From Ferrimonas futtsuensis DSM 18154 (GTDB lineage Bacteria; Pseudomonadota; Gammaproteobacteria; Enterobacterales; Shewanellaceae), in contig NZ_AUGL01000001.1 in assembly GCF_000422645.1 (NCBI RefSeq), positions 354,908-418,907 on the forward strand: a stretch of 64,000 nt of DNA, given 5' to 3'. Shown piece after piece: positions 53,200-63,483 of the stretch. Both the position numbers and the translations under genes were made by a program. The number at the start of each line of letters is the position of its first letter. Position 1 is the stretch's first letter. The notes under the pieces are model-generated. The model made no database searches, was not told the origin of the DNA, and was given only the letters and a program-made list of their open reading frames with translations.

Positions 53200-54458
53200 A
53201 CGGCGGCCCGGGCAAAGTCCTGGCCTGTCGGCCGCTGCATCGGCTTGAGTTCGAACTCCGGCAATATGGCGAGCAGGTGATCGAAGATGTCTGCCTGGAT
53301 CCCCTCGTAGTTGACCCAGCGAGTATCATTGGTAAAGCAGTAGATCTCCATGGGCAGCCCCAGTTCACTCGGCGCCAGCTGACGCACCATCATGGTCATC
53401 TCGGGGGTCAGGTGAGGATTGGTGCTGAGGTAGGCATCCAGATAGGCCCGCAGGCAACCCAGATTGGTCAGGCGTCGGCCGTTCACCGGCATCGCCATAT
53501 CCTCACGCCCGGCATTGGCCTCAGCCAGCTCCGAATGCTTCTGCGCCAGGTAGGGAGTCAGCAGGCTGATCTCCTTGAGTTTCGCCAACAGCGCCTCATC
53601 GACAAACTTCACCGAATTCACATCCAGCAGGATAGCGCGCTTTATGCGGCGCCCGCCGGACTCCTGCATCCCTCGCCAGTTTCGGAACGAATCCGTCGTC
53701 AGGGCATAGGCGGGAATCATGGTGATCGTCTTGTCCCAATTCTGCACCTTGACCGTGGTCAGGGTGACCTCGAGTACCTCACCATCGGCACCGTATTTGG
53801 CCATCTCTATCCAGTCTCCCGGGCTGACCAGGCGGTTGGCGGCCAACTGGATCCCCGCCACAAACCCAAGGATGGTGTCACGGAACACCAACATCACCAG
53901 ACCGGTTGCCACACCCAAGCCGGAGAGCAGATAGAGGGGCGACTTATCCAGCAGTATGCCGATAAACAGGATGAGGCCGACAATAAACAGGAACAGCTTG
54001 GTCAGCTGGACTATGCTCTGCACCGGCAGCCTGCGCCCTTCGGGACGGGTGGCGATCAGCATCCGCACGATGTCCAGAACTCCGAAAAACACCCTCAGCA
54101 CCATCACCAGCATGACCAGTTCCAGTGCCCTCGAGATCAGGTTCTGCCAGGTGGGCCACAGGCTCAGCACCATGGGAGTAAACAGGTCCAGCACCACAAC
54201 GGGGGCAATTTGGGCCAGCTTCTCCAGCACCCTGTACTGCTGAACCGGTGCAGACCAGGCAGTATTGCGCGCGATCACCTTGCGGGCGCCGCGCACCAGC
54301 ACCCGCATAAACAGGCCATACACCAGCAAGGCGGTCATCAGAGCGATCACCGCCAGCACCACCACGGTAATGGGGTCGTCGCCCTTGGTGGGCATATCCA
54401 AGCTGGTCAGCCACTGGGCAAGCCAGTGACGCATCTCATTCTTAATCTCTTGTTCCAC
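53187..54458 (-). CDS. MscS-family mechanosensitive ion channel (YbdG-like)
   Basis: 423 residues. Four to five membrane segments (about 30-50, 75-98, 110-135, 150-185) lead to the MscS pore and beta domain: LVSPGDWIEMAKYGADGEVLEVTLTTVKVQNWDKTITMIPAYAL, then a large C-terminal domain. Expected to open on osmotic downshock. It overlaps the acyltransferase gene tail to tail by 13 nt. Confidence 0.88.
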   Translation of the reverse strand: MEQEIKNEMRHWLAQWLTSLDMPTKGDDPITVVVLAVIALMTALLVYGLFMRVLVRGARKVIARNTAWSAPVQQYRVLEKLAQIAPVVVLDLFTPMVLSLWPTWQNLISRALELVMLVMVLRVFFGVLDIVRMLIATRPEGRRLPVQSIVQLTKLFLFIVGLILFIGILLDKSPLYLLSGLGVATGLVMLVFRDTILGFVAGIQLAANRLVSPGDWIEMAKYGADGEVLEVTLTTVKVQNWDKTITMIPAYALTTDSFRNWRGMQESGGRRIKRAILLDVNSVKFVDEALLAKLKEISLLTPYLAQKHSELAEANAGREDMAMPVNGRRLTNLGCLRAYLDAYLSTNPHLTPEMTMMVRQLAPSELGLPMEIYCFTNDTRWVNYEGIQADIFDHLLAILPEFELKPMQRPTGQDFARAAVHSS

Positions 54459-54509
54459 GCAGGGGTCCGTCAGTAGGGTAATGACTCCAGAATACTGGCA
54501 GAGCCATCC

Positions 54510-54538
54510 AGAAAAAAGCCCCGCAGGTGCGGGGCTTG
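54510..54538 (-). terminator. Rho-independent terminator of the hutC-hutU-hutH operon
   Basis: Stem AAGCCCCGC (54516-54524) with GCGGGGCTT (54529-54537), loop AGGT. On the minus strand it is followed by a T run. About 28 nt past hutH. Confidence 0.85.
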
Positions 54539-54565
54539 TCTCAATTATAGGCCAGCTTGTCTATT

Positions 54566-56101
54566 TTACAGACTGGGAAGAATCCCTTTAGGTAACAAAA
54601 CGTTGTAACCCGCTTCAAACAGCAGCGCTGTGGCCTTGGTGATGTCCGGCGCGAAGTACCTGTCCTTGTCGTAGAAGCTGACCCGCTGACGCAGCTGCGC
54701 CTTGGCCTGCTCCACCTGGACGCTGGCCTTCAGAGGCTTGCGGAAATCCAGCCCCTGAGCCGCCGCCAGCAGCTCCACCGCCAGCACGCCTCGGCTGTTC
54801 TCCGCCATCTCCCGCAGACGGCGGGCAGCGAAGGTGGCCATGGAGACGTGGTCCTCCTGGTTGGCCGAGGTGGGCAAACTGTCTACGGACGCAGGATGGG
54901 CCAGGGTCTTGTTTTCACTGGCCAAGGCCGCCGCCGTCACCTGGGCGATCATGAAGCCGGAGTTCACCCCGCCGTTGTCCACCAGGAAGGGCGGCAGGCC
55001 GGAGAGATTGCGGTCGATCAGCAGGGCGATGCGACGCTCCGCCAGGGCGCCAATCTCGGCGATGGCGATGGCCAGGTTGTCCGCCGCCATGGCCACGGGC
55101 TCCGCATGGAAGTTACCGCCGGAGATGATGTCACCCTCGTCGGCAAACACCAGGGGGTTGTCGGTGACGCCGTTGGACTCCACCAGCAACACCTCGGCCG
55201 CCTGGCGGATCTGGGTCAGACAGGCGCCCATCACCTGGGGTTGGCAGCGCAGGGAGTAGGGATCCTGCACCTTCTCGCAGCCGGCGTGGCTGTCACCCAG
55301 TTCGGAGTTGTCATCCAGCAGGTGACGGAACACCGCCGCAGAGTCCATCTGCCCACGTTGACCGCGCACTTCGTGGATGCGGGCATCGAAGGGGCGGCGA
55401 CTGCCCAGGGCCGCTTCGACGCTCATGGCGCCAACCACAGACGCGCCGGCCCACAGGTCTTCGGCACGGAACAGCCCCTGAAGGGCCAGGGCGGTGGAGG
55501 CCTGGGTACCGTTGAGCAGGGCCAGGCCCTCCTTGGGCGCCAGCTCCATGGGGCTCAGGCCTGCCTTGGCCAGGCCGGTGGCGGCGTCGATGATCTCGCC
55601 GTGATAACGCACTTCGCCCTCACCCAGCAACGGCAGCACCATATGGGACAGGGGCGCCAGGTCGCCGGAGGCACCCACAGATCCCTTCTCCGGCACTATG
55701 GGGTAGACCTCGGCGTTCACCAGGGCGATCAGGGCATCGATCACCTCGCGGCGGATGCCGGAGAACCCCCGGGCCAGGGAGTTGATCTTCAGCACCATCA
55801 TCAGGCGCACGGCACTGTCGCTCATGGGCTCGCCGGTACCGGCGGCATGAGACAGCACGATGGAGCGCTGCAGCAATGCCAGGTCATCCTTGCCGATGCG
55901 GGTATTGGCCAGCAGACCAAAACCGGTGTTGATGCCGTAGACCACCCGGTCCTCATCGATCACCTGCTGCACGGTGGCGGCACTCTTGTCGATGGCGGCA
56001 TAGGCACTGTCGGCCAGGGTCAGCTTCAGCCGTTGCTGATCAATGTCGCGCAGCTGGGCCAGAGTCAGCCGGCCCGGATTCAGGGTCAGTTCCAGCATCA
56101 T
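54566..56101 (-). CDS. hutH: Histidine ammonia-lyase HutH
   Basis: Deaminates histidine to urocanate. 511 residues: active-site ASG that forms the MIO cofactor in [32 protein letters not shown], and [15 protein letters not shown]. Starts at 56101 or 56098 and overlaps the end of hutU by 4 nt, so the two are coupled. Last gene of the minus-strand hut operon. Confidence 0.96.
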   Translation of the reverse strand: MMLELTLNPGRLTLAQLRDIDQQRLKLTLADSAYAAIDKSAATVQQVIDEDRVVYGINTGFGLLANTRIGKDDLALLQRSIVLSHAAGTGEPMSDSAVRLMMVLKINSLARGFSGIRREVIDALIALVNAEVYPIVPEKGSVGASGDLAPLSHMVLPLLGEGEVRYHGEIIDAATGLAKAGLSPMELAPKEGLALLNGTQASTALALQGLFRAEDLWAGASVVGAMSVEAALGSRRPFDARIHEVRGQRGQMDSAAVFRHLLDDNSELGDSHAGCEKVQDPYSLRCQPQVMGACLTQIRQAAEVLLVESNGVTDNPLVFADEGDIISGGNFHAEPVAMAADNLAIAIAEIGALAERRIALLIDRNLSGLPPFLVDNGGVNSGFMIAQVTAAALASENKTLAHPASVDSLPTSANQEDHVSMATFAARRLREMAENSRGVLAVELLAAAQGLDFRKPLKASVQVEQAKAQLRQRVSFYDKDRYFAPDITKATALLFEAGYNVLLPKGILPSL

Positions 56102-57786
56102 TTGTTCTCCATGGGCAGATCCAGGCCCTGCTCACGAGCGCAGCTCTTGGCGATGTCGTACCCGGCATCGGCATGACGCATCACCCCGGTGGCCGGGTCA
56201 TTCCAAAGCACGCGGCCGATGCGGGTGTCGGCCTCGTCGCTGCCGTCACACAGGATGACGATGCCGGAGTGCTGGGAGAAGCCCATGCCAACACCACCGC
56301 CGTGGTGCAGGCTTACCCAGGTGGCGCCACCTGCGGTATTGAGCATAGCGTTCAGCAGCGGCCAGTCAGAGACGGCGTCGGAACCGTCCATCATCCCTTC
56401 GGTTTCCCGGTTGGGGGAGGCCACGGAGCCGGAATCCAGATGATCACGACCGATCACCACGGGCGCCTTCAGCTCACCGTTTTTCACCATCTCATTAAAG
56501 GCACGGCCCAGACGGGCACGATCTTTCAGACCCACCCAGCAGATGCGAGCAGGCAAGCCCTGGAAATGAATACGCTCACGGGCCATATCCAGCCAGTTGT
56601 GCAGGTGCGGGTCGTCGGGGATCAACTCCTTCACCTTCTGGTCGGTCTTATAGATGTCCTCTGGATCACCGGACAGGGCCACCCAACGGAAGGGACCAAT
56701 GCCTTCACAGAACAGCGGACGGATGTAGGCCGGCACGAAACCGGGGAAATCGAAGGCGTTCTTCACCCCTTCTTCCAAGGCCATCTGACGGATGTTGTTG
56801 CCATAATCCAGGGTGGCGGCACCACGGGCCTGCAGATCCAGCATCGCCTGAACCTGAACCGCCATGGAGGCCTTGGCCGCCTTCACCACCGCAGCCTCAT
56901 CGGTCAGGCGCATCTCGGCGGCCTGGGCCATGGTCCAGCCCTGGGGCAGGTAACCGTTCAGCGGATCGTGGGCAGAGGTCTGGTCGGTGACCACATCCGG
57001 GGTAATGTTCTTCTCCACCAGCTCGCCGAAGATGTCGGCAGCGTTGGCCAGCAGACCCACGGACACCGGCTTGCCTTCCGCCTTGGCCTGGTCGATCATC
57101 CCCATCGCCTCATCCAGGCTGTAGGCTTTCTTATCCACATACCCGGTACGCAGACGGAAATCGATGCGGGTCTCATCGCACTCCACGGCAATCATCGAGA
57201 AACCGGCCATGGTGGCGGCCAGGGGCTGAGCACCGCCCATGCCACCCAGGCCACCGGTGAGGATCCAGCGACCCGCCGCCTGTCCGTCGAAGTGCTTCTT
57301 GGCGACGGCCACGAAGGTCTCATAGGTGCCCTGGACGATGCCCTGGGTACCGATGTAGATCCAGGAGCCGGCGGTCATCTGGCCGTACATGGCCAGCCCC
57401 TTCTTATCCAGCTCATTGAAGTGCTCCCAGTTGGCCCAATGGGGCACCAGGTTGGAGTTGGCGATCAGCACCCGGGGGGCGTTCTCGTGGGTTTTGAACA
57501 CGCCCACGGGCTTGCCGGACTGAACCAGCAGGGTCTCATCCAGCTCCAGGCGTTTCAGGGTTGCGACGATCTGATCGAAGCACTCCCAGTTACGGGCCGC
57601 GCGGCCGATGCCGCCGTACACCACCAGACCCTGGGGGTGCTCTGCCACATCCGGATCCAGGTTGTTCATCAGCATCCGCAGGGGGGCTTCGGTCTGCCAG
57701 CTCTTGGCGTTCAGTTCAGTGCCTCGCGGTGCACGGATCACCCGGCTCTCGTCCAGGCGGCTTGCGGTGTCCTTGTTGGTGCTCAT
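56098..57786 (-). CDS. hutU: Urocanate hydratase HutU
   Basis: Converts urocanate to imidazolonepropionate with tightly bound NAD+. 562 residues: [47 protein letters not shown] (NAD site), and [23 protein letters not shown]. 18 nt after hutC. Confidence 0.96.
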   Translation of the reverse strand: MSTNKDTASRLDESRVIRAPRGTELNAKSWQTEAPLRMLMNNLDPDVAEHPQGLVVYGGIGRAARNWECFDQIVATLKRLELDETLLVQSGKPVGVFKTHENAPRVLIANSNLVPHWANWEHFNELDKKGLAMYGQMTAGSWIYIGTQGIVQGTYETFVAVAKKHFDGQAAGRWILTGGLGGMGGAQPLAATMAGFSMIAVECDETRIDFRLRTGYVDKKAYSLDEAMGMIDQAKAEGKPVSVGLLANAADIFGELVEKNITPDVVTDQTSAHDPLNGYLPQGWTMAQAAEMRLTDEAAVVKAAKASMAVQVQAMLDLQARGAATLDYGNNIRQMALEEGVKNAFDFPGFVPAYIRPLFCEGIGPFRWVALSGDPEDIYKTDQKVKELIPDDPHLHNWLDMARERIHFQGLPARICWVGLKDRARLGRAFNEMVKNGELKAPVVIGRDHLDSGSVASPNRETEGMMDGSDAVSDWPLLNAMLNTAGGATWVSLHHGGGVGMGFSQHSGIVILCDGSDEADTRIGRVLWNDPATGVMRHADAGYDIAKSCAREQGLDLPMENK

Positions 57787-57804
57787 CGTGATCTCCTCAC
57801 TGTT

Positions 57805-58512
57805 CTAATTGTCCATCACCAGGTGGCCACCCAGCCGGTAGCGGCTTCCCGGGTGAGTCAGTCTGGCAAAGCTCACCGCACCGGAGCGACTCCATGTGCG
57901 GCGTAAAATTCTCAAACAGGGCTCGCTTGGCCCCAGTTGCAGCAACTCTGCGGTAGCCCGGTCCACCACCACCGCCTCCACCTCATGGTGGGCTTCGGTC
58001 AGGGGCGCAACCTGGCTCAGGTACTCATGGGGTGTCTGCAGGGCAAAGTCCTGATCCAGGTACCCAGGCACCAGGGCCAGGTTGACGTAGCGATGCTCCA
58101 GTTGCATCGGCAGTCCCTCCTCCAGATGCAACAGGGCGGTATGACCCACCTCGGTTCCCGGGGTCAGCCCCAACGCAATGGCCACCTCGGTGTCGGCAGC
58201 CAGCCGGGTCTTGGCCAGCACCTGAACCCTGTGGTCCCTGCCCCGCTCCTTCACCTCATCGGCGATGTTACGAATGGTCAGCATAGACCCCTGGGACTTC
58301 AGGGACGCCACAAAGGTCCCCTGCCCCTGACTGCGCACCAGCACTCCCTGCTCCACCAGCTCGGTAAGGGCCCGGCGAGCGGTCATCCGGCTACACTCAA
58401 ACTGGGCGGCCAGGGCGTTCTCCGAAGGCACCTTGGCGTGCTCGGCCAACTTCCCCTGCTCTATCAGCTCGGTGAGGTGCTGCTTAATTTCAATGAATTT
58501 TGGTGCGGCCAA
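57805..58512 (-). CDS. hutC: Histidine utilization repressor HutC (GntR/HutC family)
   Basis: 235 residues from a TTG start at 58512 with GGGAG 7 nt upstream. N-terminal GntR helix-turn-helix (VPSENALAAQFECSRMTARRALTELVEQG) and a UTRA ligand domain (HTALLHLEEGLPMQLEHRYVNL) that senses urocanate. First gene of hutC-hutU-hutH and divergent from hutI; a perfect palindromic site is between them. Confidence 0.93.
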   Translation of the reverse strand: MAAPKFIEIKQHLTELIEQGKLAEHAKVPSENALAAQFECSRMTARRALTELVEQGVLVRSQGQGTFVASLKSQGSMLTIRNIADEVKERGRDHRVQVLAKTRLAADTEVAIALGLTPGTEVGHTALLHLEEGLPMQLEHRYVNLALVPGYLDQDFALQTPHEYLSQVAPLTEAHHEVEAVVVDRATAELLQLGPSEPCLRILRRTWSRSGAVSFARLTHPGSRYRLGGHLVMDN

Positions 58513-58558
58513 AATGGGCTCCCAGGGTGGTCTCTTCGATCAAAAATGACACAGACAA

Positions 58559-58572
58559 CTTGTATATACAAG
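58559..58572. promoter_or_regulatory. HutC operator between hutC and hutI
   Basis: CTTGTATATACAAG is a perfect 14-bp palindrome midway between the divergent hutC and hutI starts, 47 and 50 bp from them. It matches the TTGTATATACAA-type site known for HutC repressors in other proteobacteria, so one site should control both operons. Confidence 0.82.
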
Positions 58573-58621
58573 CAAAGATTGCCAGAATGCCGATAGATAA
58601 TTTGAGCCCAAGGAGCACGAA

Positions 58622-59851
58622 ATGGAGTGGGATCAGCTTTGGATAGACATCAACTTGGCCACCATGGATCCAGACAGATCAGGCAGTTATGGCGAGATTG
58701 AGGACGCCGCCCTGGCGGTCAAAGATGGCCGAATTGCCTGGGTGGGCCCGCGCTCTGAGCTGCCCGAGTTTGACCCCCTCTCCATGCCGGTGATCAAGGG
58801 CAACGGCCAGTGGCTGACCCCAGGCCTGGTGGACTGCCATACCCACCTGGTGTTTGCCGGCACCCGGGCCAGCGAGTTCGAGGCCAGGCTCAATGGCGCC
58901 ACCTATGAAGAGATCGCTCGTCAGGGTGGCGGCATCCTTTCCACGGTCAAGGCCACCCGGGAGGCGGACAGGGAAACCCTGTTCCAGCTAGGCCGGGAGC
59001 GCCTCAATGCACTGCTGGCTGAGGGCGTGACCCGGGTAGAGATCAAATCGGGCTACGGGCTGGATACCGAAACCGAGCATAAGATGCTGAGCCTGGCCCG
59101 CTACCTGGGCGAGGTTCACCCCCTGGATGTCCACACCACCTTCCTCGGTGCCCACGCCGTGCCAGCCGACTATAAGGGCAAGGAACAGGCCTATGTGGAC
59201 CTGGTGTGCGATGAGATGATTCCGGCCATCGCCGCCGACAAACTGGCCGACGCCGTGGATGTGTTCTGTGAAAACATCGCCTTCGATCTGGAGCAGACCG
59301 AGCAGGTGTTCCGCACGGCGCAGAAGCATAAGCTTCCGGTAAAACTGCACGCCGAGCAGCTGTCCAACATGGGGGGCAGCAAGCTGGCCGCCCGCTATCA
59401 GGCGCTGTCGGTGGACCACATCGAGTGTCTGGATGAGGAGGGTGTTCAGGCCCTGGCCGAGTCCGGCACCGTTGCCGTAATTCTCCCCGGTGCCTTCTAC
59501 TTTCTCAGAGAGACCCGCAAGCCCCCCATCGACCTGCTGCGCCAGTACGGCGTCCCCATGGCGGTGGCGTCGGATTTCAACCCGGGCAGCTCCCCCCTGT
59601 GCTCTACACTTCTGATGATCAATATGGCCTGCACCCTGTTTGGCCTCACCCCGGCTGAAGCCCTGGCCGGCGTCACCCGCAATGGCGCCCGCGCCCTCGG
59701 CGTCGGTGACCGTGTGGGCCAGCTCAAAGTCGGTATGGAGGCCGATCTGGCTCAGTGGGCCATCGGCCACCCCGCCGAACTGGCCTGGCAATACGGCAAC
59801 CGCCCCTGCAAAGCGGTCTACAAGGGCGGAAAAGTAGTACGAATGGGTTAA
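58622..59851 (+). CDS. hutI: Imidazolonepropionase HutI
   Basis: Hydrolyses imidazolonepropionate to formiminoglutamate. 409 residues: metal-binding [37 protein letters not shown], and [25 protein letters not shown] precedes ATG 58622. hutG or hutF is not in the window. Confidence 0.95.
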   Translation: MEWDQLWIDINLATMDPDRSGSYGEIEDAALAVKDGRIAWVGPRSELPEFDPLSMPVIKGNGQWLTPGLVDCHTHLVFAGTRASEFEARLNGATYEEIARQGGGILSTVKATREADRETLFQLGRERLNALLAEGVTRVEIKSGYGLDTETEHKMLSLARYLGEVHPLDVHTTFLGAHAVPADYKGKEQAYVDLVCDEMIPAIAADKLADAVDVFCENIAFDLEQTEQVFRTAQKHKLPVKLHAEQLSNMGGSKLAARYQALSVDHIECLDEEGVQALAESGTVAVILPGAFYFLRETRKPPIDLLRQYGVPMAVASDFNPGSSPLCSTLLMINMACTLFGLTPAEALAGVTRNGARALGVGDRVGQLKVGMEADLAQWAIGHPAELAWQYGNRPCKAVYKGGKVVRMG

Positions 59852-59922
59852 GTTAAAGCTGGCATTGAACACGCCTCGGCGCTAATATTTGCGCTGATGC
59901 GACTTTATTTATTGTAGGGACT

Positions 59923-60609
59923 ATGGGAATTCAAGCCGTTATCGTAGATACCGCCGGTACCACCACGGATTACGACTTCATTCAGAAAGTGTTGTTTTCT
60001 TACTCAGCCAATGAGATGGCTAAGTTTATCGAAGACAATCAAGACCACGTGGTGGTTTCCCACTGTATCGATGACGTCAAGGAGTTGGCTGGCGAACCCG
60101 ATGCAGAGCTGGCTCGCGTCGTTGAGATCCTGCTGGAATGGATCGCCCAGGATAAGAAGGCCACCCCTCTTAAAACCATCCAGGGAATGATCTGGCGCCA
60201 GGGCTATCAGAAAGGTGCGCTGGAAGGCCACATCTACCCCGATGCCATGGAAGCCCTGAAGTCCCTCAAAGAACAGGGCACGCGCATCTACAGCTACTCC
60301 TCCAGTTCCACGGAAGCCCAGGAACTGCTGTTCCAACACAGCCAGTTTGGTGACCTGCGCAACATGTTCCATGGCCACTTCGATACCCATGTGGGTCAGA
60401 AGGTGGAGTCTCAGGCCTACCGCAACATCATCAACACCATCAGCATGTGGCCCAACCTGATTCTGTTCATCTCCGACAGCCTGGAAGAGCTCAATGCCGC
60501 CAAGGCCGCGGGCCTGAAGACGTGCCAGATTGTCCGCTCCGACTCGATTCGACAGGGCAAGCATCAGGTGATTGAAGACTTCGGTCACCTCAAGCTCTCA
60601 AGCTTCTAA
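59923..60609 (+). CDS. mtnC: Acireductone synthase (enolase-phosphatase E1) MtnC
   Basis: Acts in the methionine salvage pathway as a HAD-superfamily enolase/phosphatase. 228 residues with TLQGMIWRQGY-type motif KTIQGMIWRQGYQKG, motif II SYSSSSTEAQ and FISDSLEELNAAKAAG. Motif I reads VDTAGTTTD: the nucleophile Asp is present but the usual Glu two residues later (DIEGTT) is Ala. I recall this variant in Shewanella-type MtnC. GGGACT precedes the ATG. Other mtn genes are not in view. Confidence 0.9.
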   Translation: MGIQAVIVDTAGTTTDYDFIQKVLFSYSANEMAKFIEDNQDHVVVSHCIDDVKELAGEPDAELARVVEILLEWIAQDKKATPLKTIQGMIWRQGYQKGALEGHIYPDAMEALKSLKEQGTRIYSYSSSSTEAQELLFQHSQFGDLRNMFHGHFDTHVGQKVESQAYRNIINTISMWPNLILFISDSLEELNAAKAAGLKTCQIVRSDSIRQGKHQVIEDFGHLKLSSF

Positions 60610-60637
60610 AAAAAGCGGCCAACCGGCCGCTTTTTTT
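60609..60637. terminator. Bidirectional terminator between mtnC and the thioesterase
   Basis: Stem AAAAGCGGCC (60611-60620), loop AACC, stem GGCCGCTTTT (60625-60634). It has a seven-T run on plus and an A run (seven As) serving the minus strand; the minus-strand thioesterase ends inside it. Confidence 0.9.
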
Positions 60638-61040
60638 AATCCCAGGGTTTGTCTCCAAGCAGGGGCCCCAGGGCCTCACGGATCTCATCGGGTATCCGCA
60701 CCGGCTTCTCTTCGCCATAGTCATAGTGCACCATGGCCACTTCGGCCCTGGCCACCACCTTGCCCTCCTGAGAGGCCTGATGCCAGATCTTCAGTGAGCT
60801 GTTGCCCACCTGGTTGACCCCAGTGGTGATCACCACATCCTGGCCATAATAGGTTGGCAGAAGATAATCCACCTTGAACCCAGCCAGAATCAGGTTCCAC
60901 TCTCTGTGGTCCAGGCTGGGGACAAAGCAGCGAAAGATCGGCGTGCGGGCCTCTTCAAACCAGACAGGCACCACAGTATTGTTGATGTGACCCAGGGCAT
61001 CTGTTTCAGAAAACCTGGGACTCAGGGTAATGGTATGCAT
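60636..61040 (-). CDS. Hotdog-fold acyl-CoA thioesterase
   Basis: 134 residues from ATG 61040 (AAAAGGAG 6 nt upstream; an earlier in-frame ATG at 61061 is unlikely). 4-hydroxybenzoyl-CoA thioesterase type: RFSETDALGHINNTVVPVWFEEAR (catalytic Asp), then VVARAEVAMVHYDY. Substrate unknown. A terminator hairpin of the upstream acyl-CoA ligase lies just before it, so it may have its own promoter or rely on read-through. Confidence 0.87.
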   Translation of the reverse strand: MHTITLSPRFSETDALGHINNTVVPVWFEEARTPIFRCFVPSLDHREWNLILAGFKVDYLLPTYYGQDVVITTGVNQVGNSSLKIWHQASQEGKVVARAEVAMVHYDYGEEKPVRIPDEIREALGPLLGDKPWD

Positions 61041-61061
61041 GGCAACTCCTTTTCTATGCAT

Positions 61062-61086
61062 AAAAAAGGGTGCCTGTGAGGCACCC
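61062..61086 (-). terminator. Terminator after the acyl-CoA ligase
   Basis: Perfect stem GGGTGCC (61068-61074) with GGCACCC (61080-61086), loop TGTGA, followed on the minus strand by a six-T run (A run 61062-61067). Confidence 0.83.
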
Positions 61087-61152
61087 TCTTCGTCAAGCGT
61101 TCCGCTTAAGCCAAAACCGGTATCAACGCCCGAAGACTCAGGCAGCCTGATA

Positions 61153-62991
61153 TTACTTCATCGACGCTTTCTTACGTCCGACCAGCTTTTTCGCCTTGCT
61201 GTACATGGCATCAATCTCTTCGGCAAACCGCTCGTTGATCACCTTGCGTCTCAGCTTCAGGGTTGGAGTCAACTCACCACGCTTCATGCAGAACTCACGG
61301 GGCAACAGGGTGAACTTCTTCACCTGCTCAAACTTGGCCAACTCCTGCTGCACCTCCTTCAGACGCTGCTCGAAATGCTCCACCACGTCTGAGTGTTGAA
61401 TCAGTTCCAGCTGATCCTTGTATTTGATGCCCTTCTCCTTGGCCCAGCTCTCCAGGGATTCAAACGCAGGTACAATCAGTGCCGACACATAGTTGCGGGC
61501 TTCCGCCACCACCGCCACCTGTTCAATCAGAGGATCTCTGGCAACCATCCCTTCGACTCGCTGAGGCGCAATGTACTTGCCGTTGGAGGTCTTCATCAGC
61601 TCCTTGATGCGATCAGTGATGTGCAGGTGTCCCTCGTCATCCAGGTGGCCGGCATCGCCAGTCTTCAACCAGCCATCTTCGAAGACCTCTGCGGTCTCTG
61701 CAGGGCGGTTGTAGTAGCCCTTCATCACCGTATCGCCCTTCACCAGAAGCTCGTCATTCTTGCCGATCTTCACCTGAACCTCAGGCATGGGACGACCATT
61801 ACCCTTGAGGCGGATGGACCCCGGCAAACCACAGCTGATGGTGGCCGTCGTTTCAGTCATGCCGTAACCGCACAACAGAGTGATCCCCACCGACTGAAAG
61901 AACTCGTGGACCACATCATCAAGCTTGGCGCCACCACAGGGCATAAAGCGGATCTCCCCGCCCAAGACTCCTCGTAACTTGGACAGCACCAGCTTATCGG
62001 CCAGCTGCACCAGTTGCTTGCGCACCGGGTTCAATCGTTGGTCATTGTTGGCCGCCTCGAAGCGGATACGTCCCTGACGCAGGGCCCAATAGAATAGGAA
62101 CCGACGGGGAGCGGGAGCCTTACCCACCTTGTCGGCCACCGCGCTGTAGACCTTCTCGTAGAAACGAGGTACCGCACACATCACCGCAGGCTTAAACTCG
62201 GTCAATGCCTTCTGAACATCGGCAGGATTTTCCAGGAAGCCGACGTGACCACCTCGGCCCAGTGCAAACAGGGTCCAGCCCCGCTCAAATACATGAGACA
62301 GAGGCAGGAAGGCCAGGGAACGCTCTCCGGCGTTGAAGCTCAGGATGCGGGAATGCTGCCTGGTGGTACTGGCAAAATTGCGATAATCCAGCATCACCCC
62401 TTTGGGCTCTCCCGTAGTACCTGAGGTGTAGATCAGGGTCATCAGGTCATCCAGGCTGCGACCATCAAGACGCACCTGGTGCTGAGCCTGGCAGTAGTCG
62501 ACGTCATACTCCAACAGCTCGTGGAAGTAATGCTGGACCACAGGACAATCGGCTTTGCTGATAGACGGTTTCATCAACACGATGTTGGTCAGGGTCGGAC
62601 ACAGCTCCACCACCTCAATGGCTTTGTCATACTGCTCCTGATCACCCACAAACAGCAGCTTGGCACCGGCATCATTGATGATATACCTGGCCTGATCTGC
62701 AGTATTGGTGGGGTAAATGGGTACAACAACGGAGCGGCACTGCATGGCAGCGAGATCGGTCATCGCCCAGCGATCGGAGTTCTGGGCAAAGATGGCCACC
62801 TTGTCCTGAGTTTCGATGCCCAGGTGGATCATCACCCTGGCCAGCTGGGTCAGCCTACCGCCCAGCTCACTCCAGCTGATGGGGTGCCACTCTCCCTTCT
62901 CACGATAGGAGATGGCGGGCTGCTGTGGCAGCGCCTTAATTTGGTCCTGAATCAGATCTACCAGATGCAGATCTTCGAGAAGTTGGGTCAC
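61153..62991 (-). CDS. Long-chain fatty acyl-CoA ligase (AMP-dependent)
   Basis: 612 residues. Activates fatty acids with ATP and CoA. AMP-binding motif LIYTSGTTGEPKGVMLD, GYGMTETTATISC, and the C-terminal hinge LKTGDAGHLDDEGHLHITDRIKELMKTSNGKYIAP with the catalytic Lys near the end region (KRGELTPTLKLRR). It resembles the FAA1/COG1022 subgroup more than E. coli FadD. Starts ATG 62991. The closest downstream gene is the thioesterase. Confidence 0.93.
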   Translation of the reverse strand: MTQLLEDLHLVDLIQDQIKALPQQPAISYREKGEWHPISWSELGGRLTQLARVMIHLGIETQDKVAIFAQNSDRWAMTDLAAMQCRSVVVPIYPTNTADQARYIINDAGAKLLFVGDQEQYDKAIEVVELCPTLTNIVLMKPSISKADCPVVQHYFHELLEYDVDYCQAQHQVRLDGRSLDDLMTLIYTSGTTGEPKGVMLDYRNFASTTRQHSRILSFNAGERSLAFLPLSHVFERGWTLFALGRGGHVGFLENPADVQKALTEFKPAVMCAVPRFYEKVYSAVADKVGKAPAPRRFLFYWALRQGRIRFEAANNDQRLNPVRKQLVQLADKLVLSKLRGVLGGEIRFMPCGGAKLDDVVHEFFQSVGITLLCGYGMTETTATISCGLPGSIRLKGNGRPMPEVQVKIGKNDELLVKGDTVMKGYYNRPAETAEVFEDGWLKTGDAGHLDDEGHLHITDRIKELMKTSNGKYIAPQRVEGMVARDPLIEQVAVVAEARNYVSALIVPAFESLESWAKEKGIKYKDQLELIQHSDVVEHFEQRLKEVQQELAKFEQVKKFTLLPREFCMKRGELTPTLKLRRKVINERFAEEIDAMYSKAKKLVGRKKASMK

Positions 62992-63317
62992 TGCTTACTC
63001 CCACCGAAACGGATTTAGCGTACAGATGTTCACTGTTTTCAGCGAATCTTACCCAACTCAGACCGGCCAGGTAAGGTCGATCTCACTTAAATTGTGCAGC
63101 AGAGCACGTTCCACACCAACTGTTCAGACCAGTCATAGAGCAAATTCTCTAGGATCCTATTATTTCGGGGCCTGCAGAGGAAAATCTCCAAATGCAAAGC
63201 CCAAGAATACAGGCACAGGTCAACGCCGACCGACAGGTGAAATTCACTGCCTGAGAGAACACAAATAAAGCTTCTGGGTGTGATCGGAAAGTGTGTCTTT
63301 GATTTAAAGCCGCTGGG

Positions 63318-63368
63318 CCCTGGCATGCGCCAGGGAGGCGATTGCGCGTGAGGGACGGAAGGCTTCGT
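63318..63368. repeat. Hairpin repeat element, copy A
   Basis: Begins with a 7-bp hairpin CCCTGGC-ATGC-GCCAGGG (63318-63335) followed by a conserved tail (GGCGATTGCGCGTGAGGG...CTTCGT). It matches copy B at 63484-63536. Confidence 0.7.
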
Positions 63369-63402
63369 CTCTGCTTATTCATTAGGGTGCGGCTTCCCCC
63401 AG

Positions 63403-63435
63403 CACCGTCATGCCGGCGAACGCCGGTATCCAGTG
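63403..63435. repeat. REP-like dispersed palindromic repeat
   Basis: The core CCGGCG-AA-CGCCGG (63413-63426) is flanked by GTCATG and TATCCAG. This is a common dispersed intergenic repeat form in proteobacteria (GTCATxCCxGC...ATCCAG). It lies between the two hairpin repeat copies. Confidence 0.7.
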
Positions 63436-63483
63436 TCTTCGGTTTTATTGTCCTTACTGGGCTCTGTAAGAAAAGACACCGGA

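Noticed and set aside
63087..63326. 79-codon minus-strand open frame in the pre-rRNA region
   Set aside because: No ribosome-binding site, mixed composition, no domain, and it overlaps the repeat cluster.
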